From Lumbricus rubellus (taxonomy: Eukaryota; Annelida; Clitellata; Crassiclitellata; Lumbricidae): DNA of 64,000 bases. The position numbers and the translations under genes are program-made. Within the stretch, counting starts at the first letter, position 1, and the number at the start of each line of letters is the position of its first letter. Positions 10,177 to 20,693 of this stretch are shown piece after piece. The stretch covers positions 2,777,259-2,841,258 of the forward strand of contig OX243812.1 of NCBI GenBank assembly GCA_945859605.1. Direction: 5' to 3'. Below the pieces are notes generated by a model. It made no database searches and was not told where the DNA came from. It was given only the letters and a program-made list of their open reading frames with translations.

Positions 10177-13100
10177 ATGGAGAAACTTACGGAGCAAAAG
10201 CAAGCAGCTATTAAAAAGATGTCTTCGGAGAGACTAGTAAAATTATTAATTGAAGCAGGCGTAGACGCAGAAGAAGTCGAACAGATGTCGAGGGAAGAAT
10301 TGATGAGAAATTTAGCCGAGGTTTGGGCTAAGAAAGAAGAAGAAGAAGAAGGTGCTGTCGGAGGCGTTGCGGAGAAGCCAGTGGAGAAGCCTGAGGCACC
10401 GATGTCTATAGAGGCGTTGCTACAATTCATGATGATGAGTAGACAAGAAGAGAAGCAGAAAGAAGAGCAGCGCAGACAAGAGGAGAAAGAGCGTAAACAA
10501 GAAGAAAAAGAGAAAGAAGAGCAGCGCAGACAGAAAGAGAAAGAACGTCGCCAAGAAGAGAAGGAGAAAGAAGAGCGACGGTGCCAAGAAGAGAAAGAAC
10601 GTAAGCAAGAAGAGAAAGAACTGCGACAACAAGAGATAGAAAAAGCAGAAAGGATGAGACAGCAAGAGATAGATATGCAGAAGCAGCAGTTCCAGCTTCA
10701 GTTAGAACAAATGAAATTAGATCGTGACGAAGCAGAACGACGAAGGATGGAGTTAATGATAGAGTACGAAAAAGCAAGAAAAAGCGATGAAGAAATACGA
10801 AAGCAGCAGATTGAGGACAAAAAGGCTCGCGAGGAAGAAAAAGAAAAGATGCGTTTACAAGAACTGGAGAGAGCAGAAGAAATTCGTCAGGAAGAATTTC
10901 AAGCCGGAAAAGACAATTTGGAAAAAGCAGAAAGAGAAAGAGAAGAGCAGATGCAGTTAGAACAAAAGAAACTTGCTATCAAGGAGGCTCAACTTAAAGA
11001 AATGGCCATTGAAAAAGAAGAACGCAGAAAGCAGTTAGAACTGTTGCAGCAGAAGATTGAACAAGAAGAACTGCGGAGAATCGAAGATCAAGATCGACTG
11101 AAGAAGAGGGACGAAGATGATCGTAAGAGCCGGGAAGTATCAGAACAGATTAGACTCAAAGAAAGTGAGACAATGGTGTCCAAGATTAAGAAGATAGGTG
11201 ACGCAATGAAGCATGTGTTACCGAAGATGCCGTATGATATGATGGAAGTGCCATTATATTTTGAAACAGTTGAAAATGCATTCAATAGCTTCGCTGTGGA
11301 AAAGCAATATTGGGTGAAATTGTTGTTGCCATTGATGACCCCGAGAGCGCGAACGGTATTGAATCGATTGTCATTTGAGAATTTAGATAAATACGATGCA
11401 GTGAAAGAGCACTTGTTGAAGGAATTCAAGTTAACAGCTCGTGAGTACAGGTCCAGGTTTGCAGATGCCAAGAAGACAGCCGAAGAAACGTATACGATGT
11501 TCACGGCTAGGCTGAAGAACCTGTTGAATTATTATGTCCGAAGTAGACGAGTGGACAAAGACTACGAGAAGCTGTTTGATTTGTTAGTGGCGGATAAGCT
11601 GAAAGAATGTTTACCACCAGGTCCACTGCAGTTTGTCTTAGCAAAAGAGGGCACAGAATGCTTGGAAGCTAGTAATGTTGCAGATCTCGCAGATATACAT
11701 GTAAACAATCGGATTGGTGTGATGTTCCAAGACAAACCGAAATTTGAAGCATGGGACAATAGTCCAAAGCAACCCAAGTGGAACAAGGATAGCAAAGACA
11801 CCGGAAGCCAAGCCAAGAGTAATGATGCAAAGAAAGATGATTATTCTGGAAAGCAGTGGTCGCAAGATAAACAACAGTCAACGTGGGACAGACAAGCCTA
11901 CAATCGAACTCCGCCGCTGGGACGCCCAACAGAAAGTAATGCATCTTACACGCCGTACAACAAGTGGGAGAACAAGGAGCAAAGAAGTTTTATCAAGAAG
12001 CGTTGCCACAATTGCAATTCTGATAAACACCTAATAAAACATTGCCAAGCACCAGGAGCGGCAAATCTGAGGAAGAACTTTAGCAGAAGTGCAGAAAATC
12101 TTCGAGTAAACCAGATACAAGTGATAAATGCACCTCCTGGTTGGGAAGAACAATGCAACCAAGAAACAGAAGTAAAGTCAGTGATGAAGTGTACGCCGCA
12201 GTTCACCATACTGAAAGAAGCGATAAAGACTACTTCCATTGCAGAAAATTGTCGAGAAACAAAAAGTAAAGAGGAGTGTCAACGCATAAAGAAAATATCG
12301 TTGCAGCATGTAAATGTGGAGGTACGTGGGACTGATGGGCAGCCTGTGCAAGTCGAGGCGTTGATTGACTCGGGGACCGAGATACCAGTAATCAACGAGG
12401 AACTACTGAAAGGAACGACAGTAGAAGAAATCGGCAGAGTTCATTTGCAATGTGTAGCTGGAGAGCCGATTCCAGCTAAGTTGGTGAAAATCGAAGTGCG
12501 GATGAGCGGTCGTAACGAAGGAGCAGCTACAGAGGACAGGACAATAAATATCGCGCCATATTTAACTTTAGTGTGTGCCAGCATTCCAGCGGATCTGTGC
12601 AAAGAAAATAAGGAAAAGTTCTTGCTACACCCGGAGATAATTGCAGAATTGAAAGAGATTCCACCAGTGAGTGTATTGCAAGGGGAACTACAAGCGAATG
12701 TGACTACAAGAGCACAAAGTCGGAGAGCAGAAGTCGAAGGCGGAGAAGATGAAACGATAAACGAAAGTTCGCAAGAAGATGACACGGACAGCGAAGATGA
12801 ACACAGCATTCAAGACAACGAAGGAACAACATCTGAGAACAATGAAACTGAAGAAGAGATGGCTGCATGTGAACGAAATGATAGTGAAGATTCCGAAAGC
12901 GACGCTGAACTGGAGACAAGTATGAGGGACTTGTTCACAGAGAATTCGAACGATGAAAGACAGCTGGAAGATGCGAAGAAATTCGAGGAGCAGCAGAGAA
13001 ATGACGAGTCACTGAAGTCGTGGTGGAGGATCGCTGAAGACAAAGGATCAGAGTTTAGCGTGGTGTATGGAAAAATGCCAAGAGGACCATTAAAGGAAAG

Positions 13101-14958
13101 CTGGACCAAAGAAATAAATCTACCGCCAAACATTGGAGTACAACCAGCAAAGTACCTGAAGAACTTAAGAGCAGACATGGAGAAAGCTTTGATATTTGCT
13201 GAGAATTGTGCAGAGGAAAAGCAAAAACAATACGCCAGTCAATACAAAAAGAGGGCCAAGGATAAAGAATTCGAACCAGGAGAAAACGTCATCGTCCTGT
13301 ATCCAACGTCAACCAATAAATTGATCTCACGATGGCATGGTCCATGTACAGTGCTACAAAGAAGATCCAAGTATTCGTATCTGGTGGACATGAATGAAAA
13401 CGGCCGACGAATCGTCCATGCCAACAAAATGAGGAAGTTCATCGCAAGAACATTATCGTGTGGTCTCATCGTGGAAGAGGACGACGAATTCGGATCAGTG
13501 GTAGAGCTACCATTGAAAGAAGACCATGCAGAGACGACACAGAAATCGCTGCAATTGGACTATGAACAGATCGGACATCTTACGAGCGAGCAACAGAAAC
13601 AGCTACTGGATGTACTGAACCGATATGCAGACAGATTTTCGGACAAACCTGGATTATGTACATTGGTAGAACACGAAGTGGTGCTGAGACCAGACTTTCG
13701 AGAGAAGGAGTTCACGGCTTATCGAATACCGTTGATATACCGCGCAGAAGTGGACAAACAAATACAAGAGATGCTGAAAGCAAACATCATTCAGCCGTCG
13801 TCGAGCAGAATGGCAAGTCCGCTGGTCATCGTCAAGAAGAAGGACGGATCCTTGAGACTCGCGTGCGACTACAGGTACGTGAATTCATATACTGAAAATT
13901 GTCGATACCCCATGCCGATCGTCAACGATGTGCTGAGCAAAGTCGGGAAATCCAAGTTTATTTCCGTCTTGGACTGTCGCAGTGCTTACTGGACTTGTCC
14001 GGTGAAGAAATCCGACCAATGGAAAACCGCATTCGTTACCCATAGTGGACTGTACGAATTTACACGTGTCCCTTTTGGAATGATTAACTCTGGACGGACT
14101 TTTGTAAAAGCCATAAACATGATTTTGCAACCGATTAATGCATTTACTGAACCCTATGTTGATGACATTGCAGTCCATTCTGATGATTGGAACATTCATT
14201 TGAAACATTTAGAATTGTTTTTGAAACAAATAAGACTGCATAATGTAACTTTGAACTTGAAGAAATGTGTGTTTGGTAAGAGTGAGGTGAAATTCATCGG
14301 TCACCTCATTGGTTCAGGGAAGAAGATGATGAATCCAGATAGGATTGACAGTTTGATTAATTTAAAAAACCCTGAAACGAAGAAGCAAGTGAAGCAAATG
14401 TTAGGATTCTTTGGTTTCTACAGACAATTTATTTGTAATTTTGCTGAGATTGCTAAACCATTGACAGATTTAACTAGCAAGCAGACACCTGAGAACATTA
14501 TTTGGACTGAGGACCACCAGAAATCTTTTGATTCTCTTAAAGAAATTGTTTTATCGAATGTTATTCTGTACATGTTCGAGGTTGGCAAACCATTTAATTT
14601 GTACTGTGATAGCAGTGATTTTGCTGTGGGGGCTGTGCTGTCACAAGTGGACGATGAGGGGATAGAACGTCCCGTTTCATTTATCAGCCAGAAGCTGACA
14701 GATACCCAGAGGAGATGGGCGACGATTGAGAAGGAAGCCTATGCAATCATATGGGCTTTAAACAAATTGAAAGAAATCATTATTGGTTCCAAGATTAATG
14801 TGTTCACTGATCATAATCCTTTAGTTTATTTGACTGAGTCAATGTCGAAGTCTGCTAAGTTAGTCAGATGGTCTTTATCATTGCAAAATTTTGACATTCT
14901 GTTGAACTATAAGAAAGGAAAGTTGAATGTAGTAGCAGACTGCTTATCGAGATTGTAG
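10177..14958 (+). CDS. Gag-Pol polyprotein of the Gmr1-like retrotransposon, in-frame integrase deletion
   Basis: The frame is 1593 codons without a stop; the ATG at 10177 is the first in frame. Residues about 89-335 form a long charged coiled coil rich in Glu, Lys, Arg and Gln, unusual for a gag N-terminus. Residues about 337-525 look like a capsid (gag) domain. A zinc knuckle CX2CX4HX4C uses C610, C613, H618 and C623. The protease active site is LIDSGTE (D731-G733). An acidic linker follows. Residues about 934-966 resemble the segment before an integrase zinc finger, and from M967 PRGPLKESW the text matches the region after the integrase core, with a GPY/F-like C-terminal domain near 1050-1094 (ISRWHGPCTVL). 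The HHCC finger and DDE core between them are absent. Reverse transcriptase has D1266 and YVDD (1327-1330); RNase H has D1478 and TDH (D1545). The ORF ends right after RNase H. Confidence 0.92.
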   Translation: MEKLTEQKQAAIKKMSSERLVKLLIEAGVDAEEVEQMSREELMRNLAEVWAKKEEEEEGAVGGVAEKPVEKPEAPMSIEALLQFMMMSRQEEKQKEEQRRQEEKERKQEEKEKEEQRRQKEKERRQEEKEKEERRCQEEKERKQEEKELRQQEIEKAERMRQQEIDMQKQQFQLQLEQMKLDRDEAERRRMELMIEYEKARKSDEEIRKQQIEDKKAREEEKEKMRLQELERAEEIRQEEFQAGKDNLEKAEREREEQMQLEQKKLAIKEAQLKEMAIEKEERRKQLELLQQKIEQEELRRIEDQDRLKKRDEDDRKSREVSEQIRLKESETMVSKIKKIGDAMKHVLPKMPYDMMEVPLYFETVENAFNSFAVEKQYWVKLLLPLMTPRARTVLNRLSFENLDKYDAVKEHLLKEFKLTAREYRSRFADAKKTAEETYTMFTARLKNLLNYYVRSRRVDKDYEKLFDLLVADKLKECLPPGPLQFVLAKEGTECLEASNVADLADIHVNNRIGVMFQDKPKFEAWDNSPKQPKWNKDSKDTGSQAKSNDAKKDDYSGKQWSQDKQQSTWDRQAYNRTPPLGRPTESNASYTPYNKWENKEQRSFIKKRCHNCNSDKHLIKHCQAPGAANLRKNFSRSAENLRVNQIQVINAPPGWEEQCNQETEVKSVMKCTPQFTILKEAIKTTSIAENCRETKSKEECQRIKKISLQHVNVEVRGTDGQPVQVEALIDSGTEIPVINEELLKGTTVEEIGRVHLQCVAGEPIPAKLVKIEVRMSGRNEGAATEDRTINIAPYLTLVCASIPADLCKENKEKFLLHPEIIAELKEIPPVSVLQGELQANVTTRAQSRRAEVEGGEDETINESSQEDDTDSEDEHSIQDNEGTTSENNETEEEMAACERNDSEDSESDAELETSMRDLFTENSNDERQLEDAKKFEEQQRNDESLKSWWRIAEDKGSEFSVVYGKMPRGPLKESWTKEINLPPNIGVQPAKYLKNLRADMEKALIFAENCAEEKQKQYASQYKKRAKDKEFEPGENVIVLYPTSTNKLISRWHGPCTVLQRRSKYSYLVDMNENGRRIVHANKMRKFIARTLSCGLIVEEDDEFGSVVELPLKEDHAETTQKSLQLDYEQIGHLTSEQQKQLLDVLNRYADRFSDKPGLCTLVEHEVVLRPDFREKEFTAYRIPLIYRAEVDKQIQEMLKANIIQPSSSRMASPLVIVKKKDGSLRLACDYRYVNSYTENCRYPMPIVNDVLSKVGKSKFISVLDCRSAYWTCPVKKSDQWKTAFVTHSGLYEFTRVPFGMINSGRTFVKAINMILQPINAFTEPYVDDIAVHSDDWNIHLKHLELFLKQIRLHNVTLNLKKCVFGKSEVKFIGHLIGSGKKMMNPDRIDSLINLKNPETKKQVKQMLGFFGFYRQFICNFAEIAKPLTDLTSKQTPENIIWTEDHQKSFDSLKEIVLSNVILYMFEVGKPFNLYCDSSDFAVGAVLSQVDDEGIERPVSFISQKLTDTQRRWATIEKEAYAIIWALNKLKEIIIGSKINVFTDHNPLVYLTESMSKSAKLVRWSLSLQNFDILLNYKKGKLNVVADCLSRL

Positions 14959-15075
14959 TATAAGGTATTTTGTGATTGCATTTAGTATAAGAATTGTTTG
15001 TATTTAGTTTAAGCATTATACGTTCGCTAATTTTTAAGATTAATTAGCTCTCTTCAAAAGAAAGGAAGGAGGTAA

Positions 15076-15595
15076 TGTCAGCTAATTTAATCAGTGCACG
15101 CCGATTGTCGTACAGCGACGTAAGTAGGCCAGGTGCAAATTGCCGCGCGGCGTCTGCACAGGTGATTGTCTGGACAGCACGTGACGTCTAGACGAGCGTA
15201 CGTTAATTGTACAAGAAGGGAGTGGAAGTGAAGAAGGAGAGTTGCGTGTTGAGAGCCGTTGAGATAGGCTGTAAGAGTTGTTGTTGAGTTGCGATAGAGT
15301 AGACTGATGAAGATAGTAGTCGTGTAGTTGTTATGATAACGCAAGTGTAGTCATTGTTGTGTTGTTGCTGATCGTTTTACTTTATATCGGATTTTGGAGT
15401 ATAATAAGAAGAGTTAAATACGTCGTCGTTGTTGGTTAACAAAACAGTGAAAGACTGTAGATTCTTTAACCTAGCCATTTAGCTAATGAAACAATTATCT
15501 AGGGATAGGCCTACGCTACCACGAACTTATACGAAGAAGCTTCCGAAGAGACTGAGGGTCACACGTAGAGAAGAAGAGGGAAAAGACTTGTGACA
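15076..15595 (+). repeat. 3' long terminal repeat
   Basis: It matches the 5' LTR at every position I compared. The purine-rich AAAGAAAGGAAGGAGG tract ends just before it, as expected for the plus-strand primer. ATGT repeats resume directly after its final ACA. Confidence 0.95.
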
Positions 15596-15710
15596 GTATG
15601 TATGTATGTATGTATGTATGTATGTATGTATGTATGTATGTATGTATGTATGTATGTATGTGTGTATGTATGTATGTATGTATGTATGTACGTACGTATG
15701 TATGTATTCT
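15596..15710. repeat. Continuation of the (ATGT)n array
   Basis: About 115 bases of GTAT/ATGT repeats follow the 3' LTR. This is probably the other flank of the array that the retrotransposon entered. Confidence 0.95.
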
Positions 15711-15753
15711 TCATGATATAAGTATGAGTGTTGAACTGTTGATGTCTCTGCAG

Positions 15754-16906
15754 TTATTTCATCAACGATGTCATCCTTCAGACTCATGTGTCGGACGTCC
15801 AACATATCGACGCTGTCAACCGTGGCGGCCATTTTGGTTCTTATCGTTCTGTGTGTGACACGTGCTTCCGGTTCACCTTTCTACGACGACGACGACCTCG
15901 AAAGGTCAGATAATAATAGATGTCAGTGAAGGTCAATGTTTAGATGAACTTCCGATACATCTTAGCAAACAGTGTAATGTCAGTGCACTCACTTTTGCAG
16001 AGTTATTTGGGGGTGGTGGGGGGGGGGGGCGATGCAAATCCCTAACAGAATCTGTTACTTGCGATTTAAATGTATAGTAGCGCACATTTCACACGAATCT
16101 ACATGTAGTAGCCTATGATTCGCGTGCAATAACTACCCGGTATGTGATTAAATGCATTAAATTGACGTCTCAACGGTCTCATGCAATAGCGTATAGTTTA
16201 CCTAAGGTGAACTCATCATTCCCAGAGCACGAACCGTGACGAACGGCTCTTAGACACCACCCTTGCCTAGGGTTAACTCAGCCTTTAAAGCGTGCATTTT
16301 AACTTTAAAATCTTTATATTGGATGAACGAATTAATTAATACAATACAACTGAGATTTGATTTCGCACTCCTTACAAAGCTCAGATGTGCATAGACGCCC
16401 CGACGCGGCAACTGCAATTATACTGCAGAGCAATAATTGTGAGTGAAGGACTTGCTCAATGTCCCTACACAGAAACCGTCTTTCACGGGGTTCGAACCGT
16501 AGGCTACTCTCCGCGTTACAGGCATTGTTAGAGGACACACTATTAGGAACTGGATGCTGGTGTTCCTTTCTCTACTTCTGTATTACATGACTGTGTCTCT
16601 AATATCTCTATGGCAACCGGACTCTGATCTCCACTGGACTTCAATCATTGGACATGACCCTCGGATAAGACGCAGCGCTCGTGAATAAGCTTGGGCCCAC
16701 GCTGAGCTTTAGAGTGGCGCTTTAGAAATTTGGAATTTACAATTACAACTATATGATTACGTGTGCAGGATACGTGGATTTCGGGAGCATAAGCGCCAAT
16801 ATGGAGACTTCCAAGTGGGAGAGCAGCAGGCAACGATTGGTCTCGGTGTGCTGATTCCACGCAGGTGCAAAGAATATGGATGTGGAATCGTCAATCCATT
16901 GGTCAG
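15754..16906 (+). CDS. Candidate start of a small secreted protein (two exons, incomplete)
   Basis: I do not recognise this gene. An acceptor (GATGTCTCTGCAG) precedes 15754. The ATG at 15768 opens a frame with a hydrophobic stretch [18 protein letters not shown] at about residues 20-37, fitting a signal peptide, then YDDDDLE. The exon would end at 15904 (donor GTCAGA) in phase 2. A second exon at 16769, after TTACGTGTGCAG, joins in phase and adds [12 protein letters not shown]...[19 protein letters not shown] before a possible donor at 16907. Dibasic KR and RR pairs and two close cysteines would suit a secreted peptide precursor, but that is speculation. No later exon was found. On the opposite strand a competing ATG (complement of 15832) in a good start context opens [15 protein letters not shown]..., so the coding strand is not settled. 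Confidence 0.25.
16669..16760 (+). repeat. LINE 3' tail (CR1/L2-like)
   Basis: The text CGCAGCGCTCGTGAATAAGC, a GGGCCC block, a GCGCTTTAGAAATTTG-like block and a short AT-rich tail recur in slightly different form at 20830-20920 and 27159-27245. The shared 3' end with a short tail repeat is typical of 5'-truncated non-LTR retrotransposons. Confidence 0.65.
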
Positions 16907-17260
16907 GTATAAAATTTATTTCTAAAAAATAAAGTTTTTTTGATTGGGTCAGGCCTACATCAGACGGACAAAGGTTAAGAGGAGGTCGATCTCCGCCACT
17001 TCTTGTACTTTGACAGTGCCAGTCCCAGGCATGGAGAAAGGAGGAGGGCGACACATTCTTGATATGGCACATTGCCGCTAAACAGCAGCAACAGAGAAAT
17101 ACATCTGAACCATGGCAAAGTGTTTCAATAACAACCAGTCAATCTAAACTAATTTCTCATTTCCGGCACATTTTAGTTTATTGATTAAATTAAGCTTATT
17201 TTTCTAGACGGCGCCCAGCTACAGGTTAAGCTACATTTCATTTTCATTTCATTTCAAGAA

Positions 17261-17575
17261 TTTATATAGCGCCCCTTCAAGAAATCCACTCAGAAGCGCT
17301 CCAATTACCGCGTTTTAGGACTGAGTACACACGCCAGAGGCGCCACTGCTTGTCACTTACATGAGAATAAGATTGCTTGTTATTATTGAGGTTTTCTAGC
17401 GCACCTTCAAGGTTCATTCATTCATTCGTTCAGAAAACTTATATAGCGCCCCTTCAAGAAGTCTACTCAGAGGCGCTCCCAGTCCAGCCACGGCTAAATA
17501 TAGGTCTTAAGCAACTGGTAGAAAGCAGGCAAAGGTTACCTACTCGAAGGCTCTCCAGTCCAACCACGCCTTAAA
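17261..17575. repeat. Two copies of a TTTATATAGCGCCCC short repeat
   Basis: TTATATAGCGCCCCTTCAAG at about 17262 and 17441, each followed after a few bases by CTACTCAGAGGCGCT or a close variant. Relatives lie at 22348 and (partial) 35254. A diverged form makes the inverted repeats at 63726-64000. This is a dispersed SINE- or MITE-like family. Confidence 0.65.
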
Positions 17576-17674
17576 TAGGCATTTTTAAGTGAGAAAGAAA
17601 TATAGTGGTGTGACCTCTAGGCACCAGGCGGAGCGCAACGGGGAGCCCATTTCAAGTCACATCACATTGAAGGC

Positions 17675-18619
17675 TAGGGGTCATTGCATAATTACGTAAC
17701 GCTCGAGGGTGGGTGGGTGGGGTCATTGAAAACGTTACGAAACGTTACGGGGGTGGGTGGGTGGGGGTAGCTGAACGTTACGTAACGCCTTGAAATTTTT
17801 TTATTAACGAATATTAAATTACCACCAATTTACACTTCAGACATGATGGGATCGAAGTTTAAACTTCGTGACATTGATTTAAAACTTAACTGAAGTGGGT
17901 CTATTTAGCTGGATAAGATCCGGCAGCAGACACCAGTTTCATGCTAAGTCAGTTCTGTTCTCCTGTTTGTGCGAACCAGAAACCGCTATTCGAATTGTTT
18001 GGATAGTTTTTCCAACGGAACAACGTGGTATAGACCCAATTCCCAATTAATTCCTGACATCGAAGAACCACTTTGAAGCATGTTTTACTTAGTGGACACG
18101 ATCTAAACATTTAAAATTAATGCTCAACAAAACTCGGCAATATTTCTATTAGTAAATGGGGTGCCCAGACTAAGGAAATAAATAGGCCTAGCTCCTCTTA
18201 ATTTTGATTAATTGTTAATGAGATATTTAGTCTATGAAACTTTTCAGCAGTGTAAAATTTTATTCTTGCGGTAAAATTTAATAAAATTGCAGTTCACGCA
18301 TGACTGTTATTTATATAATAAAACATTGTGTATATTTTAAGCCTAGTCTACTGTCAAATTCTAATTAACATGTAGGCCTAGCCTACACTTATACTCTTAT
18401 AGGCATATTAAATTCACTATAAAAATATGAATTATAATTACGTGCTCACATAAGCCAATAATAGACCTAAATCTCAACTGATTTTTCGTAGCTATCGTTA
18501 CGTAACGCTGCGGAGGGTGGGTGGGTGGGTCAAGGGAAACGTTACGAAGCGTTACAGGGTGGGTGGGTGGGTCTAAAACGGTCATTTTGGGCGTTACGTA
18601 ATTATGCAATGGCCCCCTA
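17675..18619. mobile_element. Non-autonomous DNA transposon with TAGGGG...CATTGCATAATTACG ends
   Basis: The left end (from 17675) reads TAGGGGTCATTGCATAATTA and the right end (to 18619) is its reverse complement with small changes. Next to both ends are GTTACGTAACG palindromes and GGGTGGGTGGGTGG runs, so subterminal sequence is shared too. The interior is AT-rich and non-coding. I could not find a convincing target duplication, so the superfamily is uncertain (hAT-like by end sequence). Length 945 bp. Confidence 0.75.
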
Positions 18620-18969
18620 CAGCTTTTCAAATGAATAATTCACTCTTCAAATTCATTGCATTTGCATGAAGATTGCAAGGATCTGTAAGTTGATGTATAC
18701 GTGTTTTCATTTTTTAGATGCTGAATTTTTTCTGTTGTAAATTGTAGCGGAAAGAGAGCAGTGGCGCTGTTTGACCGTCTGAGGAGGAATGATGAGGACG
18801 CATACTGGAATATAATATGAACACATGTATTGATGACGTCAGTGACATGGAACTGTGACGCATGTGTGTTGGACAGGCAACAAGGTTTATAGAGAGGATA
18901 ATTATTTTGTGACTGATTAAAATTTAACTTGAAAATTACATGAATTATTGTACAGCCGTTTTATATTTT

Positions 18970-19240
18970 CAAGGCCGCAGCTAAGGGTTGTTTGGGTGTT
19001 TGAACACCCCCGAAATGAAATAATGAAATAATGCTGCGATGAAAATGATGCATCAACAAACACAATCATGAATTCATGATGTTAGGACAAAAATAATTTC
19101 GTTTTGAAGCTCTTACTTTTATGTGACATTTTACAAAAGATTAAATCATCCTCCAATCCCTTTAGTGCGTTGATTTGGTTGCTTGTCCGCTTGTTCAAGT
19201 CGAATAAAAAAACTGAAATAAAATCCTGGCTACAGCCTTG
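18970..19240. mobile_element. Short non-autonomous element with CAAGGC ends
   Basis: CAAGGCCGCAGCTAAGGGTT on the left pairs with a right end whose reverse complement is CAAGGCTGTAGCCAGGATTT. The flanking 8-mers TATATTTT and GATATTTC agree at 6 of 8 bases. A fragment of the same end occurs at about 27934 inside a larger element. No coding capacity. Confidence 0.5.
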
Positions 19241-20548
19241 GATATTTCAGATGTTCCTTTACGTTTTACTGGAATTTTACCAATACAATATCGCACAAGG
19301 GAATTCCGAGTTTGAGAATAAGTCACGGCGCTATAGAAGTTCGCATGTGCTTTAATGTGACAAGCATTTATGAAGCGAGAGTGGAGAGCCTCTCAGAAGC
19401 GCTACTAGGTTAGACTTGAATATGAAGTCAATCACATCAATTAAGTCAGCATTATTCAATGAATAAATTCTCATTTAATATTTCACATGATGACAAGATC
19501 AAACAACACCAAAATGTCTTTGACGAATGACAATCTCTGTTGGAGCTAACAGCAAAACAAATTAGACCTAGGCCTACTTGGTAAGTCTTACACTCAATTT
19601 TATAAACGCATCCAACATAGACAATAACTACGACGCAAATAAAACACATTGAACATTAAGGACCAACATCACAATAACAATATAACTGTTTAAAGCAGCT
19701 ACAACAAGGATAGCATATCGCTCATGAGCTTCTAGTCTGCATCTCATTCTTTGGTCGTGTTTCCACGTAATTATTAGCACAGGTGGTGGTTGGTGTCAGA
19801 TCACTGAGATGGTGAAACGACTGGGGTCGAGTGTGGATGGCTGTAGGCTTAATATAATAATTATAATCTCACATACCACTTTAGAGACCAACAAATTGAA
19901 TGTTATGACCGCTAAGTTTTTCTTATAGGCATCTTATCAAATGCCATGTCTGTAACTGAACAACCGAGTTGATACCGCGTACAAAATAGAAAGTTGAACT
20001 GTCTTGCAGGACCTTCAGTCTTACAGCAGGTCATAAGTAAGTAAGTAAATAAATGAGCAGACTGCTTATTCTTTGGTACATTAAACGGTACGGATCGATT
20101 TTATGGCCCCACAAAATGCACCAATCATTACCTGGTGATACTGCGGACCAACTCTAGTCAAAAGCACATCCCCCCAACACATTAAACCATCCAATATGCT
20201 GGATTTGAACTTCAACGGGACGTTTAAGTTATAAAGAGCTAGGCCTACTTGTTTGTGTGTGTTGCATTTGTATGCATCTTCCCGCAACAACTATCGGTAT
20301 TCGCTATCGACGAAGAGCAGTGTTTGTTAAACAGACTTAACGTCGCCAAAATGTTAACTTGTCTGGGTTACCACAATTATAATATCTTGGCTGTAATATA
20401 ACTCTAAAAAGATACTGCAAGACGAAGAGTGTGATTGTAATAATTGCAGTACCAAATCTATGTAGTGCATAGGCCTGCACTCAATACATCGCAGTTAGAA
20501 TTCTGCTGCTAATTATAACACTTGCTAACTTCTATAAGATGCCATGGG
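19241..20548. other. Non-coding stretch
   Basis: AT-rich sequence with GGCCTA motifs and no supported exon. A GCCTCTCAGAAGCGCTACTAG segment near 19388 resembles the short repeat at 17261. Confidence 0.5.
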
Positions 20549-20693
20549 CATAGGCGCAACCACGTCCTAAAAGCTGGGGGGACCATAATGAATCACGTCC
20601 TAAAAGTTGGGGGGGCCATAATAATAATGTTAGGGGACCACTCAAAAGTTGGGGGACGCGTCCCGTGGGTCCCATAGGGTGGTTGCGCCTATG
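20549..20693. mobile_element. 145-bp hAT-type MITE with exact 8-bp target duplication
   Basis: Ends CATAGGCGCAACCA and its reverse complement at the right side. The exact 8-mer GCCATGGG flanks both sides (20541-20548 and 20694-20701). The inside holds GTCCTAAAAG-TTGGGGG repeats. Eight-base duplication is typical of hAT elements; this one has no coding capacity. Confidence 0.88.

Larger units (their letters stand above)
9325..15595 (+). mobile_element. LTR retrotransposon, Ty3/gypsy, Gmr1-like, identical LTRs, integrase core missing
   Basis: LTR-internal-LTR unit of 6271 bp. The two 520-bp LTRs (9325-9844 and 15076-15595) start TGTCAG, end TGACA and look identical, which implies a recent origin. 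A primer-binding site follows the first LTR and a purine-rich tract precedes the second. One ORF (10177-14958) fills the interior. Domain order is gag, protease, integrase remnant, reverse transcriptase, RNase H. Integrase before reverse transcriptase is the arrangement known from Gmr1-group elements of deuterostomes; usual gypsy elements have integrase last. Both ends lie in ATGT repeats, so the target duplication cannot be told from the array. Without a catalytic integrase this copy would need one supplied by another element. Confidence 0.93.

Noticed and set aside
16484..16504. tRNA-like B-box (GGGGTTCGAACCG)
   Set aside because: No cloverleaf could be built around it; at most a trace of a tRNA-derived SINE.
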